This document shows positions 43,427 through 53,191 of a DNA stretch of 64,000 nucleotides, piece by piece. The notes under the pieces were generated by a model. That model was given only the letters and a program-made list of their open reading frames with translations, made no database searches and was not told the DNA's origin. This stretch comes from Prorocentrum cordatum (lineage: Eukaryota > Sar > Dinophyceae > Prorocentrales > Prorocentraceae). Position numbers and translations under genes: made by a program. Location of the stretch: assembly GCA_963575745.1 (NCBI GenBank), contig CAUYUJ010015826.1:566501-630500 (forward strand), in the 5' to 3' direction. How positions within the stretch are numbered: the stretch's first letter is position 1; each line of letters opens with the position of its first letter.

Positions 43427-43463
43427 TCCGCAGCCTCGCTGACTCAAGCCATTTTGGCCCAAG
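43427..43463 (+). promoter_or_regulatory. Tandem relict spliced leaders upstream of the HMG gene
   Basis: 43427-43448 matches the SL at about 16 of 22 positions, with the 3' end CTCAAG intact. It is followed directly by CCATTTTGGCCCAAG (43449-43463), 14 of 15 matches to the relict form. The arrangement, full SL then 15-nt relict, is the same as upstream of the gene at 21706. Confidence 0.8.
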
Positions 43464-43524
43464 CCTCGACAAGAGCAGTTCGGGGGTCCGCTCGGTCGTC
43501 CACCGCGCGGAGGTGCCCGCCACC

Positions 43525-44160
43525 ATGGCCAGCGAGCGCGCAGCCACCAGGCGCATGCGCAGCCGCGCCGCCGTTCCGGGTCTCCTGGCCGCCGCGCTCT
43601 GCGGTGCGCTGTCGGCCGCGCGGTGCTTCGCGGCGGTGCTGGTGCAGCCGAAGCGGCCGGCGTCGTCCTACATGTTGTGGCTCAGCTCGGAGCGGCCCAA
43701 CATCGTGAAGAAGCTGGGCAAGGATGCCGGCGTCACCGACGTGGCCAAGGCAGCAGGGGAGCAGTGGGCCAAGGTCCCGGCGGCGACGAAGAAGAAGTAC
43801 GAGGAGGAGGCCGCCAAGCTGAAGGCGAAGTACGAGGCCGACAAGGACAAGTTCCTGAAGGCCGGCGGCACCTTCGAGGACAAGAGGACCAGGAAGGCGG
43901 CGGCGAAGCCCAAGAAAGACCCGAACGCGCCGAAGAGGCCCACCAACGCGTACATGCTTTGGTTGACGGACAATCGCGCCGCCATCGTCAAGAAGCTGCC
44001 AGTGGAGGACCAGAAGAGCGTCGCGGCCGTTGGTGCCGCCGCGGGCGAGGCCTGGAAGAAGGTGGCCAAGGCCACGAAGGCGAAGTACGAGAGGCAGGTC
44101 ATGTTGGCGAAGGCGGCGTACCAGAAGGAGCTGGCGGCGTACGAGGCCACGAAGGCGTGA
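43525..44160 (+). CDS. Two-HMG-box protein with N-terminal hydrophobic leader
   Basis: 211 residues, intronless. The ATG has an ideal context (GCCACCATGG) 61 nt after the relict SLs. Residues 16-40 (AVPGLLAAALCGALSAARCF and on) follow a basic start (RRMRSR) and resemble a signal or transit peptide. HMG box A is about residues 43-110 (PKRPASSYMLWLSSERPNIV ... KKKYEEEAAKLKAKYE) and box B about 137-206 (PKRPTNAYMLWLTDNRAAIV ... AYQKELAAYEA). A Lys-rich linker joins them. HMG boxes bend DNA non-specifically. Dinoflagellates use HMG and other basic proteins in place of bulk histones, but the leader here suggests an organellar nucleoid (mitochondrial TFAM-like, or plastid) or secretory entry. Location is inferred. 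The frame is intact, and retroposed origin is inferred from the relict SLs and absence of introns. Confidence 0.9.
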   Translation: MASERAATRRMRSRAAVPGLLAAALCGALSAARCFAAVLVQPKRPASSYMLWLSSERPNIVKKLGKDAGVTDVAKAAGEQWAKVPAATKKKYEEEAAKLKAKYEADKDKFLKAGGTFEDKRTRKAAAKPKKDPNAPKRPTNAYMLWLTDNRAAIVKKLPVEDQKSVAAVGAAAGEAWKKVAKATKAKYERQVMLAKAAYQKELAAYEATKA

Positions 44161-44241
44161 GGGCTGCCGTCTCGCCTGCGCAGCGCCGTACCAGAAGGAG
44201 CTGGCGGCGCACCGAGGCCACGAAGGCGTGAGGGCTGCCGT
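44116..44241 (+). repeat. 70-bp tandem duplication of the HMG gene 3' end
   Basis: TACCAGAAGGAGCTGGCGGC through GGCGTGAGGGCTGCCGTC occurs at 44119-44172 and again at 44189-44241. The first carries the real stop; the second lies in the 3' UTR. Confidence 0.9.
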
Positions 44242-44330
44242 CGCGTGGGCGCATGCTCCAGTTCTCCCTCCCCGCCTCTCCTGTTTCCCCCCCCCCTCGA
44301 AGGACAGAAGCCGGCATCGACGCAAACTTG

Positions 44331-44454
44331 CGGAGGTCCGCGATCGGCGCTGGGCCCCCCTCGGCGGCGCCTCCGGCGCCTCCCCTGGCGCGATCCGCGC
44401 GCCAGGCGGGGGGGGGGCTCCAGCGCCGACTCGAGTGATCTGCGCGGACCTCCG
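44331..44454 (+). mobile_element. Foldback element F1, shorter copy
   Basis: CGGAGGTCCGCGATCGGCGC against GCGCCGACTCGAGTGATCTG then CGCGGACCTCCG, with CTGGCGCGATCCGCGCGCCAG near the centre. Same family as 42485-42622, 44866-45002 and 48231-48427. Confidence 0.75.
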
Positions 44455-44742
44455 AGAGCTTGTGCTCTCATGCGCGTGCCTGGCCTTCTGCCTCCTGGTG
44501 GTCCTCTCCGGACGAGGGCCAGCTGAGACTACGGCGGCCCTCCCGCCTTGGCTTCGGCCAGTTCGGAGTCGGTCCCCAGACCCCTCCCGGGGTCCACAAG
44601 GACAGGGTGTCCGAGCTGCGTCCAGCCGCGGCGGCGAGGGGGCGACCGGCGTCCAACTGGCCCTCCGATCCTCCCACTCATCCCTGTGAAGACTGTCGGG
44701 GCGCGGCTGTACACGACGGGGGGCTGGCGGGGACAGGCCCCC

Positions 44743-45012
44743 TGTGGCAGCCCGGGGCGTCCCAAGCACGGGCGAGCGCACGGCCCGCCCGAGCCCAGCT
44801 GCTCCCTCTCTCGGTGCGGGATCGCACCGTAAGCCGACTGAATCAAACCACCTGCGCGTCCACTTCCGGAGGTCCGCGCGAACTTCTCGGATCGGCGCTG
44901 GGCCACCCTGGCGGCAGCTTCGGCGCCGCCCCTGGCGCGCTCCGCGCGCCAGAACACAGAGCGGGCCCAGCGCCGACTCGCGTCATCTGCGCGGGCCTCC
45001 GGAGGTGTGCGG
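44743..45012 (+). repeat. Second copy of the 270-bp duplicated segment with foldback F1
   Basis: Nearly identical to 42362-42633, in the same orientation. The HMG gene lies between the two copies. Confidence 0.85.
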
Positions 45013-45039
45013 GCAGTTTCTTTGTTTTTGGGGCCCGCC

Positions 45040-45400
45040 GTTTGGGACATCCTCAAACAAATCCCATTGAAGGGTTGGTTGGTAGTTGGGTTGGTTGGCT
45101 GATTGACTCGCCGATTGCCGGGTCAAACAAAATATCTCGGAGGTTGGTCCGTTGGTTGGCGGGTGGGTTGGTTGGTTGGCTGTTTGGTTGAATGTTTTAA
45201 TGGTTGTTTGGTCAGGTTTCCGTTTGCCCGGGAATGGTTGGTTGATTGGTCGGTTGGTTGGCTCGCTAGATGCCAGGCCATTTTTGTTATTGGGAGCGGT
45301 TTGTTGGTTGTTCGGTTGGTTGGGGGGTTGGTTGGTGGAGATGTTGGCTGGTTGATTGGTTGGGTGGCTGGGTGACCGGTTGCCCGCTTGCCAGGGGTGT
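45040..45400 (+). repeat. GGTTGGTTGG minisatellite
   Basis: Degenerate GGTTGGTTGGCTGG-type units. Its entry sequence GGGACATCCTCAAACAAAT recurs as GGGACATCCTCAAAAAATG at 47832, followed again by GGTTGGTTGGCTGG. Confidence 0.8.
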
Positions 45401-45529
45401 TAGGCCGGTTCTCCCCTTCTTTTCCTTTCCCTCCTCCTTCTTCCCTCCTAACTCCTCTTCCTTCCTCCTTCTTCTCTGTACCTTCCTCCTTTCTGCTCCT
45501 TCCTTGTCCTCCCCCCCCCCCTCGCCCGC

Positions 45530-45690
45530 TATATGTGCAATGCACATGCAAAGCAGCGCAATGCAATGCAACGCAGCAGGATGCAATGCAATGTAACGCA
45601 ATGCAATGCAAATCAAATGCAACGCAATGCTATACAATACACTGCAACGCAACGCAATGCAATGCACTGCGATGCAATGCACTGTAACGG
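45530..45690 (+). repeat. AATGCAACGC minisatellite
   Basis: 5-10 bp units AATGC/AACGC. A homologous block occurs at 47430-47580 and a short one at 47085-47128. Confidence 0.85.
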
Positions 45691-45999
45691 AATGTGCGTC
45701 TCGTCACGTGGCAGTGCCGCGGGGCATAAAAGAAACATGTTCCACCCCACTCGCCGCGTGGCAACACCTTGGCGGGCGACAAGATATTCTTCCATTCACT
45801 CTACTCGTCACGTGGCAGCGCCGCGGGGACCGAGAAAAGTACTGTTCCAGTCTATTCGCCACGTGGCACCGCCTGGCCGGGGCGAGCAAAAGTTCTCTTC
45901 CACTACATTCGTCACGTGGCAGCGCCGCGGGGGCGCGTGGCCGCGCCTGGCGGTGGCCGACAACATGCGATCCCACTATCTTTATCCAGGAGGGAACAC

Positions 46000-46072
46000 A
46001 CACGAACACACACACACACACACGCACACGCACACGCACACGCACACGCACACGCACACGCACACGCACACG

Positions 46073-46105
<33 letters not shown>

Positions 46106-46300
46106 ACGCACACGCACACACGCACGCACGCACACGCACGCACACACACAGAGACACAATTAATCGTCGATTCCCAGGAAATCTGGGAAAATATGGGAAG
46201 TGGGGGGGAAGACGAAATCCTGAAAATATGGAAAAATGTGGGGAATCCTGGGATTTGTGTGTTTATGTGTGTGTGTGTGTGTCCTTGGGCCCCTTCATAT
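46000..46300 (+). repeat. (CA)n tract and E5 repeat with opposing (GT)n arm
   Basis: (CA)n/(CACG)n at 46000-46150 continues into ACACAATTAATCGTCGATTC then CCAGGAA. GGGGAATCCTGGGATTTGTG then (GT)n follow at 46232-46282, roughly its reverse complement. The whole could fold into a long hairpin. Single arms occur at 20826 and 24553. Confidence 0.65.
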
Positions 46301-46415
46301 ATTCCTCACGTGGCGACGCCGCGGAGACCCCCAGCAAAATACGCACCCGTTCCGCGCGCAACATGGCAACGCCTCGGGGCGCGAAGGAACGGTATTCCAT
46401 CCATTCGTGCTTGTC

Positions 46416-46584
46416 CCAGGGGTGGACAGAGCCCCCACCCTGGACACGTCGATTGGTGAATTGTCAGTTCTCGGTTCTCGAGAGGGCGCCGCGGCCGTCA
46501 CTCTGCAGGCTTGCGCCCGCGAGGTTTGGGCCCCGAGGTCGTTGCCACTGGACGTTGTACCAAAGGGGGTTCTGTCCATCCCCG
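46416..46584 (+). mobile_element. MITE family R1, copy 2 (169 bp)
   Basis: The left end is CCAGGGGTGGACAGAGCCCC and the right end is GGGGGTTCTGTCCATCCCCG. A TTGTC duplication flanks it (46411-46415 and 46585-46589). It lies in the middle of a CACGTGGC satellite monomer, so it moved after the satellite formed. Confidence 0.9.
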
Positions 46585-47159
46585 GTTGTCACGTGGCAGC
46601 GCCGCTGGGGCCAGACAACAAAGAACGATTCCACTCGATTCACCACGCGGCAACGCTGCGGGGGGACGACAGACAGAACCACTTCGCCACTCTACTTGTC
46701 GTGTGACAGCGCCTGGAGGCGCAAAGAAGAGCAATTCAGTTCTAGTCGTCATGTGACAGCGCCGCGGGAGCCGAACAAAAACATGATGCCACGACGACGG
46801 CGAGGACGACGACGAGAACGACGACAACGATGACGACGACGATGACGAGGACCAGGGAGGCGAACACCACTTACATCCTATCCTCCTCGTCCTTCTTCCT
46901 CCCCCCTGCCTTCTCCCTCCTCCATCCTCCCTCTTTCCTCCCCTTCCTCCATCCTCCCCTCCCCTCATCCCTCGTCCTCCCTCCTCACTCCTCCTTCCTT
47001 CGCTCCTCTCTATCTTCTCCTCCCTCCCGTCTCTCTACGTCCTCGCCCTCGCTCGCAACGTACTGCCATGCAGTGACGAATTGCAAATGCAACGCAACGC
47101 AACGCAGTGCAATGCAATGCAATGCAACGCGTCACGTGGCAGCGCCGTGGGGGCCGAAC

Positions 47160-47830
47160 AAGAACATCACGCCACGACGATGACGATGACGAGGACCAGG
47201 GAGGCGAACAAACATAGTGTACTGTCTTCCTCCTCGTCCTTCTCCCTCCTCCTCCTCCTCCCTCCTCCCTCCTTCATCCTCCCTACTTCCTCCCCCTTCC
47301 TTCCTCCTGCCCCTCCCCTCCTCCCTCTTCCCTCCTCGCTGCAATGCAATGTGCTACTCCCCCTCCCTCCTACTCCTCTCCTCACCCTCCTCCCTCCCCC
47401 CTCCCCCTCTCCTCCTCCCCCTCGCCCGCACTTTTCTGCAATGCAATGTACTTTAAATGCAATGCAACTGCAAAACAGTGCAATGCAATGCAACGAAACA
47501 GGATGAAGTACATTGTAACGCAACGCAGCCCAACGCAATGCTATGCTATGCACTGCAACGAAGTGCAATGCAACACAGCGCGCCTCCCCGCACGTCTGCC
47601 CGCCCGCCCGCCCGCCTGGTCGCCCCTCCGCTCGCGCCTCCCATCCATGTCATTCCATTCAACGCCATTCCATTCCATTCCTTCCATTCCATTCCATCCA
47701 CTCCTCCCATCCATTCCATTCCATTCCACACCATTCCATTCCGTCCATTCCATCCCATTCCGTCGCACTCCTCCCTTCCCCCGCCCAGCAGTCGCTGTAG
47801 GTCCAATAAATGATTCTGGGCACAGCGGCG
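47160..47830 (+). repeat. Pyrimidine tracts, AATGC minisatellite and (CCATT)n
   Basis: CTCCTCC-rich DNA (47220-47430), AATGCAACGC units (47430-47580), then (CCATT)n pentamers at 47645-47765. No gene. Confidence 0.85.
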
Positions 47831-48230
47831 TGGGACATCCTCAAAAAATGCACTGGGAAGGGCTGGCAGGAAGGTTGGTTGGCTGGCTGGTTGGCTCCCC
47901 GGTTGCCAGGTGAGCCGGCGTCCAGAGGCCAAATTTGGGCCCCCCCCTCACGCTAATCGCGCTAAGGGGGCCGGAAATAGTGTTGATTTGACGGTGAATT
48001 GCAAATTCGCTTGACCCGTATTGTAACAGAAAGTTGACCGGAGAATCTGATTTTGTTTCCCCCGCGACTTGTCAACAAGGGGCAACGTTAACCCAGGGTC
48101 GCGGGAACGTGAGGGCCAGCCACGCGCAGAGGGGGGCGGGGGGGAGGGCGGAGGGCCTCTCAGAAGCACCCCTGCCTCTTGAAAGGCGTGGGCCTTATCT
48201 GTGGATGTGAGGCCGGCGTCTTCTGAGAAT
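47831..48230. other. No recognised feature
   Basis: It starts with the GGGACATCCTCAAA repeat and a short GGTTGG run; the rest is unassigned. Confidence 0.4.
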
Positions 48231-48427
48231 AGGGGACCAAAACGTGACATAAACATAAAAACTCGGAGGCCCGCGCGGATTTCTCGGATCGGCGCTGGAC
48301 CCCCCTCCCTGGCGCGCGGAGCGCGCCAGGGGCGGCGCCGGAGGCGCCGCTGGGGGGCCCCAGCGCCGATCCGAGAAATCCGCGCGTGCCTCCGAGTTTT
48401 TATGTTTATGCCACTTTTTGGTCCCCT
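48231..48427. mobile_element. Foldback element F1, near-perfect 197-bp palindrome
   Basis: The left arm AGGGGACCAAAACGTGACAT, then AAACATAAAAACTCGGAGGC and CGGATTTCTCGGATCGGCGC, is complementary to the right arm ending TTTTTATGTTTATGCCACTT then TTTGGTCCCCT. Arms are about 75 nt with a few mismatches. The core GGAGG..CGCGCGGATTTCTC and GGATCGGCGCTGG ties it to the other F1 copies. It is the best-preserved copy in the window. Confidence 0.9.
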
Positions 48428-51310
48428 AAAGAAGCCGGTTCCTTCTAGGAAGCCCTCCCCGCTCCCTCCACCCCCTTGTGCGCACCGCCACGAGGGGGCG
48501 AACTCTGTGGCGTGCGGTTGGCTTCGGTCCCGCCGCCCAGCGCCCTGCGAAGGGCGCTGGGCCTCGGGGCCTGCACGGCCGCTGCCTGCGCCAGGAGAGC
48601 CAGCAGCATCCAGCCGATTCGCTGCCATCCCCTTTGCCATCTCCCTTTCTCACCGCCCACCAAGCCACCCCAGCCCAGCCCGAAGGCCTCAGTTTGCCCT
48701 CCACTTCCAGCGGGGGGGGGTCGGGGAACATTTGAGAAACACACGGAGCCCATACCCCCCCCACCCCGAAATTCGGGTCTTCGGGTTGGGTTGGGTTGGG
48801 GTGGTCTTGTAGGTACAGTCAACGCGCCTAGTAAGGACGCGTGCCTTCATCTAGGGTGCCCTTGAGTCCTTGCCTCTGCGGCCCGTCCTTCGCCGTTTTC
48901 ACTGGCCGCCCCCCGCCCCAAAAATCCAACTTCGGCCTCCAAGGGTCTTGCTTCCTTACCACCCGTTCTTAATAAACGTTTTGACTGTAGTCACTGTTCG
49001 TCCGCCCCGATCAGCCGCGTTCTGTGTTCCGCTCTGCGTCCAGCCTCTCCGGGGATGCGGGCGGCATGGGTGTGGGCGCGCCGGCGGCCAAGCCACCCGT
49101 GAGTGGCGCAGAGTTGGGGTCCTGACGGCTTGGGGACCGGAGGATAGGAAGGGATCCAGGTCCTTCAGGAGCCCACATTTGAGACCCCGAACCCAGGGCA
49201 CGCTGCAGCGGGAGCGTACTTGAGCCAGCACGAGGGCCTTCCATCCGCCTCGTCCTCCCAGGGTCCAATGAGGAGCGCACCAGCTTTTCTGGACTTGTGT
49301 GGTTCTAGTCTACTTCGGGCATCCCGGCGGGTCAAAGCGCGTCAGTCTCTCGGTCAGTCGTCCTCGTTCTGCTGCCTCCCCGACATCATTTCTTTATCAT
49401 CCTCCTCGTCCTTGTCGCTCACCTCTTCCTGCTCCCCTTCCCTCGTGTGCCTCCCCCTCCACTCCTCTCTTCCTGCTCCTCTTCCTCTCCTCTTCCTGCT
49501 CCTCTTCCCTCTCCCGTCTTCCTGCTCCTCTTGTTGCTCACCACTTCCTGCTCCTCTTCCCTCTTCCCTCCTTTGCCTCTCACCCTCTCTCCTTCTTTCT
49601 CGTATGCCAGCAGCGCCCCACCAGCTCGCCAATGCGCCTGCCAGCGAGACGGGCCAAGGGGCCGGATGGAAACCAACGGAGTCGCCAGAGAGAAAACCAT
49701 CAGCGACGCCAGCGCTGGCTTGCGTGGGCAGTTGTAGGTGCATCAGAAGGGGACGGGCCTGCATGACGCGGCTATACATTGGGTGGTGCCACGAGGAGTG
49801 TGCGCGGTGCTCATATCCAGGACGCCGACATGGATAACGGCATACCAATGCCTGATTAGCACCGTTGAGTGTGCCTCGAGAAGATCGTGATGCTTCGCGT
49901 ATTCCCACAAGTCTTTCCGAGGTCTTCGACGGCCTGTCCCTGTGTGCACGCACGTGGGCTTCGCCTGGTCATTGGCCATCCGGATCCGCGTTCTGCCTGC
50001 GGCTTTTACAGTGCCCCGCTGTCCGTCTTGGCCTCGCTTCCGAATGCGGTTCGGCTGGAGCTTGGCGCCGCAAGGGCGATTTCTCCCCCCCGTTCCGCTG
50101 CCGGTCGCCGCGCCATTGCTTCCCCACCTGCCGGGATGTCTGGGCCGGTCACCTGCCGACGCTGGTTTGCGTCTCAATGATGGGCATTTTGTCCCTGGCA
50201 TGTGCATGCGCCTTTGCGTGTGTTGCCCGCTGGAGTCTGCGGCAATCTCGCGCCAATTTACACCGTACCGCGCCCCGGACGTTGTGCCCGCTCCCTGTCC
50301 CTCGCCTTGGAGTCGCGAACCAAAAAAGTATTCCCACAAGTCGAAGGCAAAAAGCGGCATGCACGTGAATGTTCGGAGGTCCGCGCGGATTTTTGGGGTC
50401 GGCGTTAGACCCTCTGTTGGCGTCGCCCGAGGTTTGGACCCCACTGTCGCGCGACACTTCCGTGCGCTGGGGAGGTTGGCCCATCGCAGACGCGGGCTCC
50501 CGAGAGCTTCTGCTTATTAGTCTTGTGCAATTCACATCGCAGTGCTTGCACCCAATGGATGTGTCTTGCTAAGTAATGTGATGGGTATGTCGAGGTGTCG
50601 CCGCGCCGCCGCCTCATTGCCGCCAATTTGGGGGGTCTGTCGAAGTTTCGCCGCGTCGCCGCCCGATGCCTCCACTTTGCCACCCACCGCGCAAGGGGGG
50701 CCGTCGAACGCACCAAATGTCGTACCCTTCGTAGCCTGAACCACGTAGTTTGCACATAGCTTACAACACGTAGATTGCATCACAAAGCTTACACATCCAT
50801 GGTTCAATAAATTATCGTTTGGGGTCCACGCTGGTGAACATCGTTGTTCACACCAGCCCGTCCACGAAGGACTCTACAGGCTTACGCCACATCCGCCGAC
50901 CCCTTCTGTGAGTGTTGCGAGGCCAGGAGTTTCTGGCCAGCGGCGTCTTGTTTGAGGGTGCGGTGTCGCGCGCGGGTGGTGGCAGATACGTAGGGGGTCC
51001 AAATGTTTGCGTGCTGTGCACCCGGGCGCGGGGTGTCCTTCTGGGAGGTCGGCTTTTCGACCCGCAACCAAGTGGAGGAGCACGGGAAGACGAAAGGAGC
51101 AAGAGTAATGTGTGGAAGCTGTGATCAGCGAAGCATCACAGCGAAAGATGTGGCAGATGAATCGAAACGGGTGAAGAGGCCGTTGACGTTCGCAGCGCGC
51201 ACGAAACAGTTCGCGCGGCAGCAGCACAGTAGCGCCGAGCAAGATAGTGAGCACGTCGCGAGGAAGAGTAAGGTTGTATGCGCGGGGTGCATTGCAGTTG
51301 GCGTGACGGC
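48428..51310. other. No confident gene; half F1 copy and short repeats
   Basis: 49380-49600 is a CTCTTCCTGCTCCTCTTCC minisatellite. 50374-50405 (CGGAGGTCCGCGCGGATTTT) is a half F1 element. 50735-50790 has CACGTAGTTTGCACATAGC-like units. The frames on both strands at 49860-50450 carry no domain I recognise. Confidence 0.4.
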
Positions 51311-51319
51311 TCGCAATGC

Positions 51320-52680
51320 GGAAGCGTCTGGGGGTCTTTTGGGGGCCTCCTGGGGGCCTCTTGTGGGCTCCTTGGGGCGTCTTGGCGGTTTCTTGAGGGC
51401 CGTTGGCGGCCTGTTGGGGCACTCTTGGGGCCCCCTGGGGCTCGTGGGGGCGGGAAGCTAGATTTTTGAATTGTGGATTGCCCTCTTGGGCCCCTTTTGG
51501 TGCCGTTTTGGAGCGTTCTTGGGCCGTTTTGGGGACCTCTTGGGCCGTCTTGGGGCCATATTGGACCGTCGCGGGGCCGTCTTGGGGGCCTCTTGGGCCG
51601 TCTTGGGGCGGTTTTCGGGGCCTCGTGGGCCGTCTAGGAGCGTCGGAAAGCCCAGAAGGCGGATGTGTGAACATTGTACGTTTGACGACGGGAATAAATA
51701 CATGTCTGCGTCCAGGGACCGTCTTGGGACGCATCTTGGGGGCCTCTCAGGGGCGTGTTGGGCCATCTGGAGGCCATTTCGGGTGTCTTCGATCGCTCTT
51801 GGACCGTGCGGGACCATGTTGAGCTCTCTTGGCGCCACTTGGAGCGCTCTTGGGGCCGTCTTCGGGGCTCTCTTGGGCCGTCTTCGGCGCCTCTCGAGCC
51901 GTCTTAGCGCCTTCTTGGGCTGTTTTGGGGCCCTCTTGGAGGCTTCTTGGGCCGTCTTGGGGCGGTTTTGGGGGCCTCTTGGGCCGTCTGGGAGCGTCGG
52001 AAAACCCAAAAGGCGAATTTGTGAAAAACGCAGGTTTTACGAAGGGAGCGGGCTAATTTTTGCGTCTAGAGGCCCTCTTGGGACGCATCTTGGATGCCTC
52101 TTGGGGCCTCTTGGGGGCATCTTGGGCCGTCAGGAGGCCATCTTCGGTGTCTTTGATCGCTCTTGGGCTGTCTGGGACCATATTGAGCTCTCTTGGAGGC
52201 CACTTGGGGCGCTCCTGGAGCGCTCTTCGGGCCCTTTTCGGGGCCCTGTTGGGCCGTTTTGGACGCTTGTTGGGCCGTCTTGGGGCCCTCTTGGGCTATC
52301 TTGGGACCCTCTTGGAGGTTTCTTGGGCCGTCTTGGGGCGGTCTTCGGGGCCTCTTGGGCCGTCTTGGAGCGTCGGAAAGCCCAGAAAGCAAATTTGTTA
52401 AAATTATACGTTTTACGAAGGGAATGGGCCAATTTTTGCGTCTAGGGACCCTCTTGGGACGCATCTTGGAGGCCTCTTGGGGCCTCGTGGGGACCTCTTG
52501 GGCCGTCTTGGAGGCCTCTAGGCTCGTCTTGGGGCCATCTTGGGCGTCTGGGAGCGCTCGTTTGGCGTCTCGGGGCCCTCGTGAGCCGTCTTGGAGGCCT
52601 CTTGGGGCCTTCTGGGCCCGTCTTGATCCCCTTTTGGGCCCAAAAGAGCCCCGTGGCGCGCTCGTGCTGGGCCCGGGGGG
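51320..52680 (+). repeat. E1-type G-rich array with 354-376 bp higher-order units
   Basis: GGCCTCTTGGGCCGTCTTGG units. The landmark CGTCGGAAAGCCCAGAA recurs at 51641, 51995 and 52371, each followed by an AT-richer spacer (TTTACGAAGGGA-like) and GACGCATCTTGG. The related landmark GCGTCGGGGAACCGAAAAGG is in the E1 copy at 10484. Potential G-quadruplex-forming. Confidence 0.85.
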
Positions 52681-52689
52681 GGGGGGTCA

Positions 52690-53056
52690 AATCTCCGGTT
52701 TGGGGTCCCTGGGGGGGGATTATGGGGGGGGGACTATCTCACACGCCTAGAGACCCACAAGGGGTCGGCGGATTTCTGGGCGAGTTCTCTTGACCAGTAC
52801 CTGTTCGGTAAGCCGAGGAACATTCCGCTTGGTTGCCGCGCAGTCTTTTTATGCTTGAGTCCTGCGTGGTTCGTGGCAGCGGGAATGCGCGAAGAAACCA
52901 GGAGCCAGCCGTGAATGCCGTCGTTTCATGTGGTCGCATTCGGGCGAGTCTCCTGGCGCTCTCCTCCGGGCCCTCGGGTGCTCCTGGGCCGATCCAGGAG
53001 GCGATCGATGAAAGCGGGAGGAGGTTCTCAATTCGCTCATCCCTGTAGGAGTCGGA
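52690..53056. other. No recognised feature
   Basis: Unassigned; G-run-rich to 52740. Confidence 0.35.
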
Positions 53057-53191
53057 GGCGACGATCGGGGCGAATATCCCAGGGGGGAGCAATACATGTA
53101 TCCAGGGGTGCCGATGATCTATGTCTTCGGCAAGGCTCCCGGGCGAATGCGTGTAATGCCCGCCCCTGGGCTATTCGCCCTTATCGTCGCC
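53057..53191. mobile_element. Foldback element with 34-bp inverted arms
   Basis: GGCGACGATCGGGGCGAATA then TCCCAGGGG (53057-53085) against CCCCTGGGCTATTCGCCCTT then ATCGTCGCC (53163-53191). A few mismatches; 135 bp in all; no coding sequence. Confidence 0.7.

Larger units (their letters stand above)
45690..47160 (+). repeat. 60-65 bp satellite with CGTCACGTGGCAGCGCCGCG core, in higher-order units
   Basis: Monomers TTCCACTC-ATTCGTCACGTG then GCAGCGCCGCGGGG occur at 45700-45945, 46308-46400, 46588-46790 and 47125. The E5 element with its CA tract interrupts the run, and R1 copy 2 is inserted in one monomer. A longer unit (GCCGAACAAAAACATGATGC, then a GACGATGACGACGA tract and a CTCCTTC tract) repeats at 46770-47060 and 47150-47420. 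Confidence 0.8.

Noticed and set aside
47645-47765. (CCATT)n as possible human satellite contamination
   Set aside because: The repeat is short, imperfect and embedded between blocks clearly shared with neighbouring dinoflagellate-type repeats.
51320-52680. Long frames across the G-rich arrays (here and at 1066, 10583, 55242)
   Set aside because: They translate as degenerate GLLGRLGA or PRRPKTAP repeats in every phase, as expected of an 11-bp array.
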